Assembly: GCA_013398055.1 (NCBI GenBank)
Contig: VZRS01005498.1
Coordinates: forward strand, 1 to 64,000
Reading direction: 5' to 3'
Length of the DNA stretch: 64,000 nucleotides
Source of the DNA: Ifrita kowaldi
Taxonomy: Eukaryota > Chordata > Aves > Passeriformes > Cinclosomatidae
Part shown: positions 37,161 through 50,119 of the stretch, in pieces
How positions within the stretch are numbered: position 1 is the stretch's first letter
Layout of the letters: every line of letters begins with the position of its first letter
Translations under genes and position numbers: made by a program
The notes under the pieces: model-generated
The model's input: only the letters and a program-made list of their open reading frames with translations
What the model was told of the DNA's origin: nothing
The model's database searches: none

Positions 37161-37290
37161 AATGATTACTCCTATATGCAAGAAAATTAATTTGGAAATA
37201 TTACAGAAATTAGAAGACTTTCCTTTCATCTTGAATGCTCCTATATTCATCTTTAATGAGAAAATTAATTAAGCTATAATTAAACAGAGC
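37161..37290. promoter_or_regulatory. TAATTA-rich block; possible homeodomain-binding element
   Basis: ATTAATTT (37187-37194), TTAATGAG (37253-37260), TTAATTAA (37265-37272) and ATAATTAA (37277-37284) cluster in about 130 bp. TAATTA is the core bound by many homeodomain proteins, and clusters of it occur in conserved vertebrate enhancers. AT-rich intron sequence can give the same words by chance. Cross-species conservation would separate the two. Confidence 0.2.
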
Positions 37291-38178
37291 ATTTGGAGCC
37301 TCCCTGCACTTGGGATCCTTTAGTAATTGTTTGGAGAATGTGCTGCTATAGAGTTTCTTCTGGGTTGGGCTCTCTCTCAAGCAGCTGCTCATGAATAGAT
37401 GATGCTGGCAGCATTGTTCTTAATAAGGTTTTCAGTCCTAGACTGTATTTCATAGCTGTAAATCAGCCCTTTTTGGGAGAAGACACTAAGGAAAGAAAGC
37501 AGGAAAGTCATAATTTCAGCAATTTGAAAGGGACTTTTCCTCTCAGCTTTCGTTTTGCTAAATGCTGTATTAAACACTCAGTGCTAGGGTATCATGCATA
37601 GCATTTTAAGCAGAATACCTAATGATGAGTGTACAACTGCTATATCCTAATGAAAAGACTTAAAAATTTGATATAATCCTACTTTGCCAAACATCACAAA
37701 AACACATTGTATCAGCAACCACTATGAATATATTAGGTCACCATTGTGCTTTTTAAATTCCCCTTTGGAGATGCTCATTTCTACTTTTATGCTGCTTTGT
37801 TCCCTTCTGTGCATTTCAGGCATGATCCAAAGCTTGCTGGAGTCCATGGGAGTTTTCCCGTCAGCTTCAAAGGGCTTGGGATCAGCCTCTGCCTGAGAAC
37901 TTCCCAGCCTCTGTGTCAGTCTTTTGACTGCAGGACCAGGCCACAGGCTTTCCCTTTTCTTTCTTGAACTTTCCAAACAGAAGGTCTTTTGTGTTGCTCC
38001 AAACAATGCCAGGCGCTGCTGACTGGCTTCAGCATGGCTGGTAATGACACACTCTGGAGATAATGGTGGTGCTGATCTCCACTTTCTCCTCGTACCTTCC
38101 TAGAGGGGAAAGTGCAATGAACAGAAATCAGATCCCTCTATCCCACCTCCTCTCCTCACAAATGGCTGTTGTTTACGA

Positions 38179-38205
38179 GTGTGTCTGTGTGTGTGTCTGT
38201 GTGTG
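38179..38205. repeat. GT-rich dinucleotide repeat
   Basis: GTGTGTCTGTGTGTGTGTCT and onward form a 27-bp interrupted TG microsatellite. Confidence 0.9.
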
Positions 38206-41200
38206 CAAATTGTTCCTCGATTAAAGGGCTGTGCTTCAGAGGGGAGTTCCAGGAAGACTTCAGGGAAAAAATGCTGTCACAGCTGTGACCTACCCTAGAG
38301 CACACAGCAGGCTGTGCTGGAGCAGAACTGACAGCTGTCATCTGCAAACTGAGGGCTCGTCAGCACTGCCTAACACTTTGTGTCCACCTCTTGCCTACCA
38401 GCTTGATTCCATAAATAAAATACTACTGTTAGCAAATAATGAAAACCCGGTTTGGAAAAACGTTTTTTTTCATCTCTTTGATGGTTGGGACCAGTTTAAT
38501 AAGAAACCCTTGTGCTGTTTTTGACTAGAAATGAAGTGTCTGTGGAGCTGGTGTGCTGATTTGAACCATCTCCCTCCTTAAGAAAGAACACTTTGATGGT
38601 TTCCCAAGTTTAAGACTCATTTGCAGGAAAGTGCTATCAGTCCCTGAAATTTCTAAGACAGAAAAATCTAATGATTTTCAACATCAGAGCCACTGCTTTT
38701 AAGCACTCACATTGTACAGATGATCATCTTGGGAATCCTGAAAGATCTCTGCTAGGTGTTGCAAACTGGTCATACCAAAGGCAGCAGTGGGGTTTTGGTG
38801 TGTATGTGTTTGCTGTGATGCAGCAGGAAGCCTGGTGAATTCTCTCCCAGAGTTTCTGGCTGAGTGGCATTTCCCTTGATGGTCTGTGCTGTAGCATTTG
38901 CAAGTTACTTTGAAAAGTGATACAAGGCATCATTCCCTTGGTCCTTTAAGCTAATTTCCATATGTTCTAGCATTCTGAATGGCTTCAAATGAAGTTTTCA
39001 TATGTTATGCTATGGATACCTTACAAGTAGGAAATAATAATCAAAAAAAAATAATATATTTGTAACTACAATAATAACAAGCTTGACACATTGTTTTTTC
39101 ATCCGCTGAGGGAGTAAGCAATTCAGGAGGGCTGCTGGTATAGCTCATAAGGCAGGTGGAGTTCTTGCAGGAGTCTGTGCAGGTGTAACAGCTCTGTGTT
39201 CAACACAGCACCTCTGGACAAGTCCTTAGCTCAGCATTTACAGTTTGCTGTAGTCACCGCGTTTTAAGTGCATTCATTTCTGTATTTCAAAGCCAGTTGC
39301 TTTGTGTTGTCCTGATATAAATATCCTCACTGGTCCTAGGTGTCCACCATGTTTCTGCCAGTGGCTGTATGTCCATATTCTGTCTGTGGATAGTCAGTGG
39401 CTCTGAGTTTTCCAGAGACATTGGCATGGTTCTTTGATGGGATTTATTGCTTTCTGTCTCATTGTACTTAGAAGGAAAGTGAAGTGACAGCAGAAATATT
39501 TTTTTGTTTTCTTCTTGATTATCTACTGAGTAGTTTTTATATTCTGAGGTATAGTGTTTTCAATTGCTTTTATTACCTTGCATAAGTTCCTGTCTTGTGT
39601 AACCCCTTGTACCCTCTCTACCCCTAGGTTGATAGCAGAAGTGTTGTCTGTTGAAGTAAATTCCAGGTTAATTGCTACCTTGATGTATTTGTCTTTTTTT
39701 ACTTAAAAATACTTTGCTTTGCAAATGAGCTGAGGCTCTCTAGAAGCCTAGACCTGACTTTATACCATTCAATACTTGTTTCTGCTCTTACTCCTTTCTC
39801 TAAATAACTACAGAGTCTTTTCTATTTTTCTTCTTAGGGAAAGTCTGTGAGACATTAGAAAAACCCTGTAGTTTTCTCTGTTTCTGCTATTTTCTTTGAA
39901 GGCTGATCTTCAGAGCACTTGATGTTGTGGACAGATGTACCATTAAATTCTTGAACATGAGATCAGTGTTCTTCATCTGTAACCTTATGCCCACTATAGG
40001 TAGAATTAACTGATTGAAAACAGTGCTGCAGATTAGTAGAGCTGCTCATAAGAATCTAAAATATTTCCTGATTTTCTATATGTTCATTTCAATTCCAGCA
40101 GTATGAACAAGGAGTTCTCAGTTGTTTCCTCTCATGTTCGGTTTTCTGGTCATGAGTGGCTTCCCAAGGTGTAAAATGTGACACACAAAAAGATCTGTTC
40201 TGTGCAGCTCGCGCTGGATATGAGTGTGGCTACCTTTAATTACAGCAAGAACCTCGACATGATGGCACTGCCAGTCTGCTCTGCAGTGAAGGCTCTCATT
40301 AGTGCTAATCTGTGATCTCTCTTCTGGCTGTGCATCTTTGACCCAGTTACTTTGCTGAACTTAGCACAGTTGCTAGTGTGACACAAAGCAGACTCTTGGC
40401 ACAGCCCTGATCACAGAGCAGGGCAAGATCTGGCAACTTTCACACAAATCCATTATAATTAAGGCTTCCGGTCTGGGATTTAAACTGCTTCTTTCTCTTA
40501 AAAGCCTGAGAGGCTTTTAAAAGTATTTTTTCAGGCTGAAAATGAACCCACTGCTGGTAGAGGCAAAGTCCCCAGCTGATACTAGTTTCAGGCAGACCTG
40601 GAAGAGGCAGGTGCTGCTCTTGTTCCTTCATCAGGATTTGCAAATGTGCTTCCAACCTGAGTGTTTTTTGAACAGAGTCTCCCAGTTGTTCCTCATTTTC
40701 ATGTGACAACAACAGAGTCCCCTAAGCAGTTACAGGAGTGTTGCACAGTTGGCTTTACTCCACTGCCAGCTCTTAGTCTGAGTTCAAGCCTCATGTAACA
40801 TTAATCTTCTTTTGCCCACTTGGAGCCAAACTGCTGTAGTCAAGGGGCTGTTCAAAGGAGTCCTATTTCCCCATCCTCTCAGAAGCAGTGCTTCCTCCTA
40901 GAACCTTTTTTCCCCATCCTGTTGCAGTCTGATGATAAGAAGATGAATTGGAGGCTAAAACTTCTGCCAGTGGCAAGAGCACAGTCTGGCATCCCCTGTG
41001 CAGCTGGCTTCCAAAGGATACAAGCCATCAAATTATCTGTGCTTCTGGGCCAGCTGAGCCTGTTGGTTTATGACCAGAAACATCCCTCCTGTCTTTAAAG
41101 CTTCCTTGAAAGTTAAAAGGCCTCACTAAGCATTTACCACATTTATGGGCATGCTGAGGACAGTTGGGCAATTTTGAGAGTACAAAACCTGTTCCCTGCA

Positions 41201-44200
41201 ATGCTGTTTCATGCCTTCTTGGTAGAGAGCAAAAAGCATTTGAGGGCTGCAGCAGTATGGAAACATTTGCAGCTACACAACTCGCATTCCCATGTTTCAA
41301 TCTCTCACAGGCTCATGCAGACCTTCTATTATTAGTTTTAAAAGAATAGCTGACAGCTGATTAATTTGAATGGCGTATTCCAGAGAGAGCTGTTTTATGA
41401 CTGTCAAGAGTGGCAAGCCAAGAAAATATTGACTGAAGTTACAAGGAGAGATTTCTGATGTAGAGCACAATCCTGTTTATCCAAAAGATTTGTAGGGGAC
41501 AAAACCATCTTCATACCACCCTGCTGTCAACATGTTCAAGCCCGTGCTGGGGGAGGCGAGAAGCTGAACAGCTCAGTCTGTTTTGCATTCATTCCCTCTC
41601 AGTTTTCTGGGAGAGTTCCCGGGGGTTTCCTGGCGTGTTGTCACAGGTCAAGGGCCGTATTGCAGCTCAGTCTTTAAAAACCCACCTAAAAAATATTTTC
41701 AAGTGGCTCATTCTGGTGTTGGTTTTTGGAGAAGAGTCAAGTTGGTTTCAGAGGGAAGAGTGAAAATAAAACTACTTTTGGACAATGGATATGCTCTGTG
41801 TAATCAGCTGATGCTCTGGATTAGAGCTGCTCTGCTGTGCATCAGACTGGGTTTCACTGTTGTACTGACCCTGCTGCACTCAGGCTCAGGGCAGCAGATT
41901 GGCTTTTGGAAGGGTATGAAGATCTAAGAGCAGACATTGGTTTTTCAGTACTCTTTTTATTAGTAGCAGCACGTGACAGTAGGTTGCAAGTTGAGCAGTA
42001 TTACCTCAGGACTTGTGTAGGGGCCTGCCTGGTCACCACTTTCATTTCCTGTGGAAAGCACTGCCCTTGTGTGCCACTTGTAAGCAAGACTCTGCTCACA
42101 GCCTGGGCAGCTGAGGTGCAGTTACAATAATCTTGCCCTGATCTGAGGCTTCAGCAGAGAAGGAGAGCCAGTTCTGTCCCTGCAGCTGCATAAGATGGTC
42201 CATTTAGGCCTTCTGCCTCCTACAGCATCAAGCCGTAATGTCACTTGCTTTCATGGGACTGTTCCCCTGCCCTCCCTGTGGAAGGCTCTAGTGTGGCAGG
42301 AGTCACAAAAGGTCAGAGTGAAGAGAGGCATGGGGCAAGAAGGCAAAACTGTCCCCTAGTCGTGAGAGTTGTTTTATGCAGAGGTTGAACTAAGAGCATT
42401 TAGAAACACTGACTTTGTGCCCACATGTTTGGAGCTCTTTGTGTGGCGTGGGGACTGCTATCCAAGCTGGTTGTGCAGAGAACCCCAACAGCAGATTATA
42501 CTCTTTTTTTGCTCCAATCTCTGTGCACAGTAGAACGTGCTGTCAGATTTGATGTGGGCATTAAGATCTGCTTTCTTCTCCTATGGAGACATTACCCAGG
42601 TTTCTGCTGAAACACATCAAGAGCTGAGGTCCCTGCTGTGATTTATTTACTATTGGCTGACGTGTATGGACAGCAGAAAATGAATGTAGACGTGATTGAG
42701 TAAACAAATGTAAACATGACTCAGTGCTGTGCAATAGCACAGAATGCCTGCTGGGGTGTGTAACCATCTGGAAGAACTGGGCATTCAAAAGGCAGCCCGA
42801 AGTCTTCAGCTGCAGCACCTTGTCAGCAGTTCCCCGTGCAGTTCCTGTGCTTGTGACTCTGATAATGGGTGTGCTACCTGTTCTAAAAGTATGGCGAGAT
42901 CCTCAGGTAGAGGAAGGCAGTGGACTTATGCTAAAGCTTTCCATGATTTTTCTGGAGAATCTACGCAGTTCATGTTCTGGGTAGGGCAGACTGATTGAAC
43001 GTGGCCATCTATCCAGGGATTTCAGGAGTCAGGCAATGGCTGCTCCGGCCAGGCTGTGAGATGCCCTGAAATCCTGAACAAATTCCTCTCTCTCCACCTC
43101 AGTATTCCCATATACAAGACAGGCTGCAGTAGGTGAATTCTCCTGTGTATCAGCCCCTTGCTGAGCTGTATCAGGAGTGTGGGGTTGTTTTGGCAGCTGC
43201 ATTGCTGGTGTGATCTTGCCTACAGCAGCACGTGGGCTGACTGTCTTCTGATATCTGGCATCACATGGGTCCCTCAGGGACACAGTGACAGGACAGACTC
43301 CAAAGTGAACTGCCACTGGTTTCTGAGAAGCCTGAGTTTTTACTACCTGTATTGGAGCCAAATGATATGCTGGCTTCTGGAAGCATTAAAAATCATTAAA
43401 AAATGATTTGTCATGAGAACAGGAGAAACCTGTTGCTTGCTGTGAGGGAACAGTCAGCTGCTCCTGAGTCTGGGTAGAAAAGGGAAATGCTAGGAAATAG
43501 CTGGAGGAACAGGGCAGGAAAAAAAGCCAGCTGATATTGTGAAGGAGTTAAGAGAACCTTGTTAAAACATAATTATTCTTCTGGATGAGAGGTGGGATTT
43601 CTGCAAGGTGGGCAGAAGGACAGCAAAGTCAAAACCCAGGCTTCTGGCTCAGCTTATCATTTCAACACTTATCATTGCAAGATTTGCTTATGATCTGATT
43701 TAAAACAAACTGACCCATCATTTTAGACTGGGAACCCTGTAAAATATTTTTCCACTATCATAGACACATGGTGTTCCCAAAACAAAACAGTCCAGGACAC
43801 TTGTGGCAGTGGAGTGATGCTGGGACCTGCTGGGCTGTATCACTGCTGAACAGGAGCAGCAACTCTTGCCTCAGACAGATTGCCCTTGTGACAGTGGCTT
43901 GTTAAAGATTGTCACATCACTCATGTTTCCATGACAGCCTCAGGTCTGACAAAAGTGACAAAGCTGTGTTTTATCAGCAAATCCCCTGTGGGCCCTGGTC
44001 AGGAAAGCATATGGATAAGGAGAGAAAATTATTCTTCCTGCTCTTTGTTACTGACCGATTGTGCTCTTTGTGAGTGAAGCAGCCAGCCATGACTGGCTAA
44101 ATTTCTCTGCAATTTGCAGTACCTCCTGTGTGGGGCTGAACCAATGCTGACTCAATACATTTTCCATTTGTTAAGAAGTTTTATTTGTTGTTTTGGGGAC

Positions 44201-44877
44201 CAAGTAAGCTCTAAATGTCAGATTGAAGTTCTGGGGATTAAAGCACCAGTGGAGGTACAGGGCAGACTTGGGCACCCTTAAATCAAACTGACTGTTTTGC
44301 AGAACAGTTACAGAAATTCAGATAGGTATGTTGCTGCTGCAGGGTTGAAGCTGTGGGGTGAGCAGTCACACTTGTTCTTTTGCAGTTACTAAAAAAAAAA
44401 GAAAGAGCAGGAGCATTTCATTTATATTCAACTAATACATCCCTTTGAAATTCCTCAGTGAACACTACAAGATGCAGCAGTCTGCAACCGCTTGTTATCT
44501 GTAGCTTATCTATTAATATGTTGTATGCCAAATCACACTCATACATAAAACATGGAGAAAACAAAAGGATAAAATTATAGATATGGAGAGCTCTCTTCCC
44601 ATCATGAGCATATCAATCTTGAAATCTAGAAGGATCTGTAATACCAGTATTTGCCCCTCTTATGCAGGGAAGATGACAGAAGGGAAATAATAGTTGTATA
44701 AATAAGATAGTATGACATAAGTACAATAAAAAGGAGGAGGACTTTTTGAAGTAGAACATGATTGCCCTTTCCTGAATAGAATCAGATCTGCTTACAAGCA
44801 TTCAGTCCATCTCTGAGGGGAATTGCAAACAGGATGCAGCTTTGTTAATATTGGCAGGTATTCGAGTGTTTTTTTAA

Positions 44878-44938
44878 CTGAAGTGGTAGACCCCGTGGCT
44901 CTGTATCAGAAGGCTGTGAGTTGAATCCTGGTGCTACA
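44878..44938 (+). repeat. tRNA-like sequence; possible SINE or tRNA pseudogene remnant
   Basis: The segment 'agaaggctgtgagttgaatcc' resembles a tRNA variable loop and T-arm. The box B word GAGTTGAATCC is close to GGTTCGANTCC. About 40 bp upstream 'tggtagaccccgtgg' is a poor match to box A. The T-stem does not pair and no full cloverleaf forms, so this is not a functional tRNA. A tRNA-derived SINE head is possible: songbird SINEs with a tRNA head and CR1-like tail are known, and a CR1 3' end on the same strand begins about 85 bp downstream. Confidence 0.25.
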
Positions 44939-45023
44939 CTCAGGATGCTGAATAAAATGAAATCAGGATGTCTCTCAGACAAATTTTTGTCACACGCTAA
45001 TAGCAAATTCTAATTTCTGAGAG

Positions 45024-45215
45024 AGTGCTGAGACACAGCAACAGGTTGCCCAGAGAAACTGTGGATGCCCCATCCCTGGAATTGTTCCAGGTCAGGTTGG
45101 ATGGGACTTGGAGGAACCTGGTCTAATGGAGGCTGTCCGTATCAATGGCAGGGGAGTTGGAATTAAATGATCTTTAAAGGTGCCTTCCAGTCCATACCAT
45201 TTGATGATTCTATGA
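45024..45215 (+). mobile_element. CR1 LINE 3' fragment, plus strand
   Basis: The CR1 3' wording runs in order: 'caacaggttgcccagagaaa', 'ctgtggatgccccatccctg', 'aggtcaggttggatgggac', 'aacctggtctaatggagg', 'ggaattaaatgatctttaa', 'ggtgccttccagtcc' and the terminal 'gatgattctatga'. The copy is 5'-truncated to about 190 bp and has no coding potential. The terminal ATTCTATGA is the end normally recognised by the CR1 reverse transcriptase. Confidence 0.92.
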
Positions 45216-48200
45216 ACTTTGTGACACACCAAGTATAGTCAGTGGGAAAATGAAAGACAAGGAATGCAAATGGGTTTATTCTCAGTGGATGCTATGTACC
45301 TCAGCACAGTTGGGTATTTTGTGAGGGAATACCTTTGTTTCACATTTTTAACAAAATCAAATCTCTATTTTGGGAAAGAGTTGAAAAATACTTTAAGAAA
45401 GAGAAGGTGTTTCTTAACGAATGAGGTATTTCTGTGCAAGGTTGAAATTCTGTGGTGTTTTTGGCATTGAAAGTAGAAAAGGCAACATTTGAGAACAGTC
45501 AATCAAAAGGAGTTGACAACCATTTCATAAGGTGTGACCTTTGTTTGTAGGCTCTGCTGGTAGCCGTCGTGTGCAGCATTACTAATCATGTTATATTTTC
45601 TTTTGCAAAACTACAGCAAAATGAAGCATGAGGTGACTCATGAAGTTTACTGCAAAGTGTTCTTTGTCTCCTGGTAACAGCCAGTCCCAGCAAGGTACCT
45701 CTTCCATTGCACCTTTGCAGGGATGGTGTAAGAAACTGTGTGGATGACATCAGAGCAAACTCAAATTGCCACAGTGTTTGAAGAGAAACTACTCAAGTGA
45801 GACCAACATTTTGAGTTTTGTTTCTATAGCGTTCACTATGCTCAGTCTTACTCTGTTTCTGAGGTAGTGAGTGTAATAATAACTGGGTTAGTAAAGTTCA
45901 GGCCACTGTTAATTTGAGTAGAATATTGCCTTTTTTTAGCTGTAGCTCTTCTGAAGATACACACATTTTGATTTTCAATAGCCATTAATTATCTTTTGGT
46001 TAAAAGGAAAGGCGAATGAGTCAACACATATCAATTTGCTCATCACTTTCCCCCAGTCCTGTCACAAATCCGTGGCTAAAAATGCAGTCCTTGCAAAATC
46101 TCTCCATCCTGTATCTCGATGGGAAGTTTGCATTTCTGTTGTTTTTCTACAGCCAGCACATTCCTGTCAGCAGTACAGGTGGGGAAGTGGAAAACCAGCT
46201 TCTTAGAATTGTGAAAAAGTGCTTTGTCTCTCAGCTGTCTGCATCCTAGCTTGCGTTTTTCATTCTACCTTGAAAATCTTCCCCCAGAAAAATGAGTCTG
46301 AATCCCAGACACTATTCCTGTAAAAGCAACTGAGTCATCTTCCTTGGGAATTGAGAGAGCACTGTGACCTGGGGTTACTGTCTTAGTGATTAAGATGAAC
46401 AGATAGTTAAGAATTTGCTGTAAACCTATATTATACTATCCATTATTGTTTCTTTTGTGTGTAGTTATACAGGGAGAAAGCAGACAACATTGCTCTGGAA
46501 CAGGTTGGGGTTTTCTTTTTCTTTTTTTTTTTTGTATTAATGTAGTGGCAGGCAAAACAAAAAATAATGGGACTCATAAGGAGTAAGGTGGAGAATTAAG
46601 AGAGATTTTTCTCTCTTTTTTTCCTCTTTCTCCATTATTGAAACCTTCCAACCAATACACTTTTTGAAGCAGTTCGTGTTTTACAGCTAAATGTTAAGTT
46701 TCCCCCACTTACACTGGTTAGGTGGATCATATATTTGCAGTTTCATGGCTGAGGATTTATTAATAATCTTGTGCATTCTGGTAAAAGTAAATGTGACAAA
46801 TATCTTTGTGAGGGAGTTAGCTTGCAATAAATCTGTGGTGTACGCAAAGCAGCAGATCAGGTCTCAGAAAAGTGTGTCTGTGAGTAGGTGATTATACAGA
46901 TTTTTATTCTTCCTCTCTCCCTGGATAAAAAGGACAATATCCAAAGGGGAGGTGCAGGATATTGTATACAGTTCTCTTCTTAATCTGAAAGCTTATGGGG
47001 GAGAAAGAAATTGTCTGCACTTCCAATTGTGGGAAAGACATGTGGACAAATGCCCCGAAGGGCAAGAGGTGTGTAAGGCTGTCAAGAAACAAGGAAAAGA
47101 AAGGCATTAAAACTAATTGAATAATTAGGTCTCATTCAAGTGGTGATTCATAGAACTTGGTTTTGGCTGTCTTTGGACAGAAACTTTGGAAGAAACACTA
47201 GCCAAGAGATGAATGAAAATGCACCACAGTTCTCTTGGCATATTGCCTTCCAAAATAGATGGTGGAGCTGTGTTAAAAATGTTTCTTATCTTGGTCACAA
47301 ACAGAGCCACTCAGAGATGAGTTTAAAAAAGATATTCTACAGCAGCTGTAGTGAAAGCAGGATTCATTTTAAATTGTCATCCATGCTGTCAAATAACTGC
47401 TCAGTGTCAGTCAAAGAGAGGTGGAAGGCTTGAAGGGATCTAGACTGTTTTATTAGGTGACCAAGTAGATAAAATATATGAATGCTGTGCAAAGAAGACA
47501 TGGTAGTGGCTTTGACTTATCAAATGGAAAGCTTTTTACTGACATGTGAAAGTTTGGTTAAATTAACAGATTAATAAATTTTACTTTAGAAGGATTCTGT
47601 ACCTGATGTCTGTCATAATTTCCTTTGTCTTCATTTAGAGGGTTATGTTAACTGAAGTCTAGATTCTCTTTCTCCATGTACTGTGGAAATCTGATTCATG
47701 GTGTTGTATGAGTATATCCTGGTCAACCTAGAGATTTCTGGTGCAATAAGTGTTGTGAGAAAAATGAATATTTAGAAATGACATGTTAAATCACAGATTG
47801 GATTGCTGGAATCTCATCCTTGGGCTGAAGGACAATGTCACCAATTTCCCTTTCCTTTTCCCAGAGGAGGAGGTTGTTCTAGCCCAGAAGTTGATGGGAG
47901 TTTTGTTGTAATGATTTAAATTGCTTTTACCTTGTTGTATACTGGCAGCAGATGCTTCTTTCGTCTTGCTGTATGTGGAGAACTATCAATGAAATTTATT
48001 TCAGCTCTGTTGCAATTTTTGGAGTGTTCTTTTTGCCAGAGAAATATTTTAAGACACTGGAAATCTGTAGACAGCTGGTGCAAAAAGCAGTGAGCCTATA
48101 GATTGAAATAGATCTTACCAGTGTTGTTGAATCCTAAATTCCTTTTAATTTGAATATCAGAGAGTAGTGATTACCTAGAGAACCTAAGGAAGTTCCTGAA

Positions 48201-49979
48201 ACAGCTCAAAGTTTAACTGATGTAAATAAGCCTGTACCTTTGTGGCACATCTCAGCCGCACAATATGCGATGACTGGGAAGCACTGGTTATTTATTTTGG
48301 GGTTTGAAGTTGTCAGGGAGCATTACCATGATCTTACACAGGAGTAATAGAGCTGGGCTGCTGCACAGGCAGTCTAGTGGTAATTTAAAGACAGAGCTAA
48401 AATCTGAGACCCCACTTATGCTAAATGTTATGTTACTGAGCTAAAAATTTGAGATCCCACTTACGCTGTTACTAAGGAAAGGACCTTTCTGGTGCCTTTC
48501 CAGCTCAGACTGTTGAAGCTGTGTGTACACAGTAGGTTTTCTTTTCTTTTAGCCATGTGGTATATTACTGGACTTGCTTTTTCATGTCTCTGGGCAGTTA
48601 GATTCTGCTGTATTTTCCCTTTATGGATGATCCTGGTTGAAAAGTCTGCTAATCTCCATTGGACTTGACAGAAAAAAATGTTAGGGATGTGATTTTGAAA
48701 CTGAAAAGTGCAGCACTATAATAAATTGTGGCTCTCTAGTTGAACATGAGGATAAAATTCATTCCAGACCCTGTGTTCAAATGGAACAGTTTATGAATGG
48801 AAGCACAGCCCCTGGATTGTATTTCAGCATTAGTCTCTGGTTTGGACTTGTGCTGTTTCCAACATAGACAAGGATATATATTTTATAAGCTTTCATTCTT
48901 CCACTCTTCAGATTGTTTGAGGATAAAATCTCTTGTGCTGGAGCTGACTGTGGACTATATGCCATAGGAAAAATATTTTAGTTTTTTGAAAATAGCTTTA
49001 TATTTGGCTGAAGGAGAACTGGCTAACACTTAGACATATCAAATCTGTATTTCTTCTGCTTTACCTTAATATCTCACTATCCATGTCATGTTTTATGTTC
49101 ATCATCTCTATCCCAGCTCTGACACCTGTCAGGCAGGGATAACTCTGCTAGGTGACATCACAGCCATGTGTACTGTCATTTGAACAATCAGGTGTTCAAT
49201 GAAGGGCACCAGCTGCAATAAGTGTGAATTAGTGCTGGTTATATTCAGATGGGCAAGCTGGAATACAGTAACGGTGTAGTAATCAAAGAAACAACCAAAT
49301 CAAGAGAAAACATGCTTAAGCAGCATGTGTTAGGAAACCAGGAGTCTTGGACTGAAGTCTATAAATGTTCTAGCCCCTGCTGCAGAGAAACAGCAGCTGA
49401 GTAAGAGATGCTTAAAGATGAAGAAGGAGCCAAAACCTCCTGTCAGTTAACATACTGTGGTTTCACCCACTGCTTAGAACTGTTCAGTTTTAAACCTCTC
49501 AGATGGTTTATGTTACAATGTTGACAGACACAAAAATGAGATGCAAAAAGAAAGGCTTAGGGAAAAAGCTCGAGGTGTGATTTTACATATGTTAACTGGA
49601 AACTTAATTTTTAAAAAATGTATTCCTTCTCACTGGGATATTTAAAGATGCTGAGCTCCTGTAACTTTGGCTGAGAAATGTTTATTGATGTCTAGCAATT
49701 TCTTCATCTCTTAACTGACAAGACAGGATTTTAGTCTTGGTTTTAGTGATTAATAAGGACATGAAAGACCTTTATTCAGATAGGATGCTCATTCAGTCTT
49801 TCAAAACATCAGTTACTCTTATTTTTTAAATAGTTGGGAAGAATTAAAAGGGGAACTATAACAAGACTTCTTATTTCAAGTGGAAAATTGTGATAGAGCT
49901 ACAGCAGCTAGTAACATCAGATGGGCTGAACTGGTCAGGAACCTAAATATGAAGGACACAGGGAAACAACTGTTCCAGC
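45216..49979. other. CpG-poor intronic or intergenic DNA
   Basis: No supported gene. A weak acceptor/donor pair brackets 45617-45694 (78 bp); its frames are closed and the donor AAG|GTACCT is only fair, so it is not called. A T-rich tract lies near 46511-46534. A tandem duplication is at 48394-48473. Open frames are all under 100 codons. Confidence 0.6.
48394..48473. repeat. Imperfect ~44-bp tandem duplication
   Basis: 'gagctaaaatctgagacccc' followed by 'acttatgct' (from 48394) recurs as 'gagctaaaaatttgagatcc' followed by 'cacttacgct' (from 48438). Both units end in GTTACT. The second copy has lost about 8 bp and has several substitutions, so the duplication is not recent. Confidence 0.85.
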
Positions 49980-50119
49980 AAAAAAACCTCTGGAGATATT
50001 CAAAGCCCACCTGGACAAGATCCTGTGGAACCAGCTCTAGGTAAACCTGCAGCAGGGGTTTTGAACTGAATGGTTTTCAGGGGTCCTTTCTAACTAAAGT
50101 TATTCTGTGATTCTGTGAC
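49980..50119 (+). mobile_element. CR1 LINE 3' fragment, plus strand
   Basis: 'cctctggagatattcaaagc', 'ccacctggacaagatcctgt', 'ccagctctaggtaaacctgc', 'gaactgaatggttttc' and the terminal 'attctgtgattctgtgac' match the 3' untranslated end of a CR1 subfamily that differs from the copy at 45 kb. Two copies of the 8-bp ATTCTGTG unit mark the terminus. It is heavily 5'-truncated, and the left edge is approximate. Confidence 0.9.

Larger units (their letters stand above)
36151..45023. other. CpG-poor intronic or intergenic DNA with several regulatory-looking blocks
   Basis: No supported coding sequence. The first kilobase carries a GT/GC repeat, a CpG cluster, a G4-type tract and a TAATTA-rich block, described separately. 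The rest is plain. A GT-rich repeat lies at 38179-38205. Frames of 80-138 codons appear on both strands between 40.4 and 43.4 kb, overlap one another and show no domain. A good acceptor-like site at 40926 (CCCCATCCTGTTGCAG) has no partner donor nearby. A tRNA-like stretch lies at 44878-44938. Confidence 0.55.

Noticed and set aside
44878..44938. Functional tRNA gene
   Set aside because: The box B-like word is present, but box A is poor and the T-stem and acceptor stem do not pair.
45617..45694. 78-bp interval with acceptor TTTTGCAAAACTACAG and donor AAG|GTACCT
   Set aside because: The acceptor's pyrimidine tract is interrupted and the donor is weak. All frames are closed and there is no other support.
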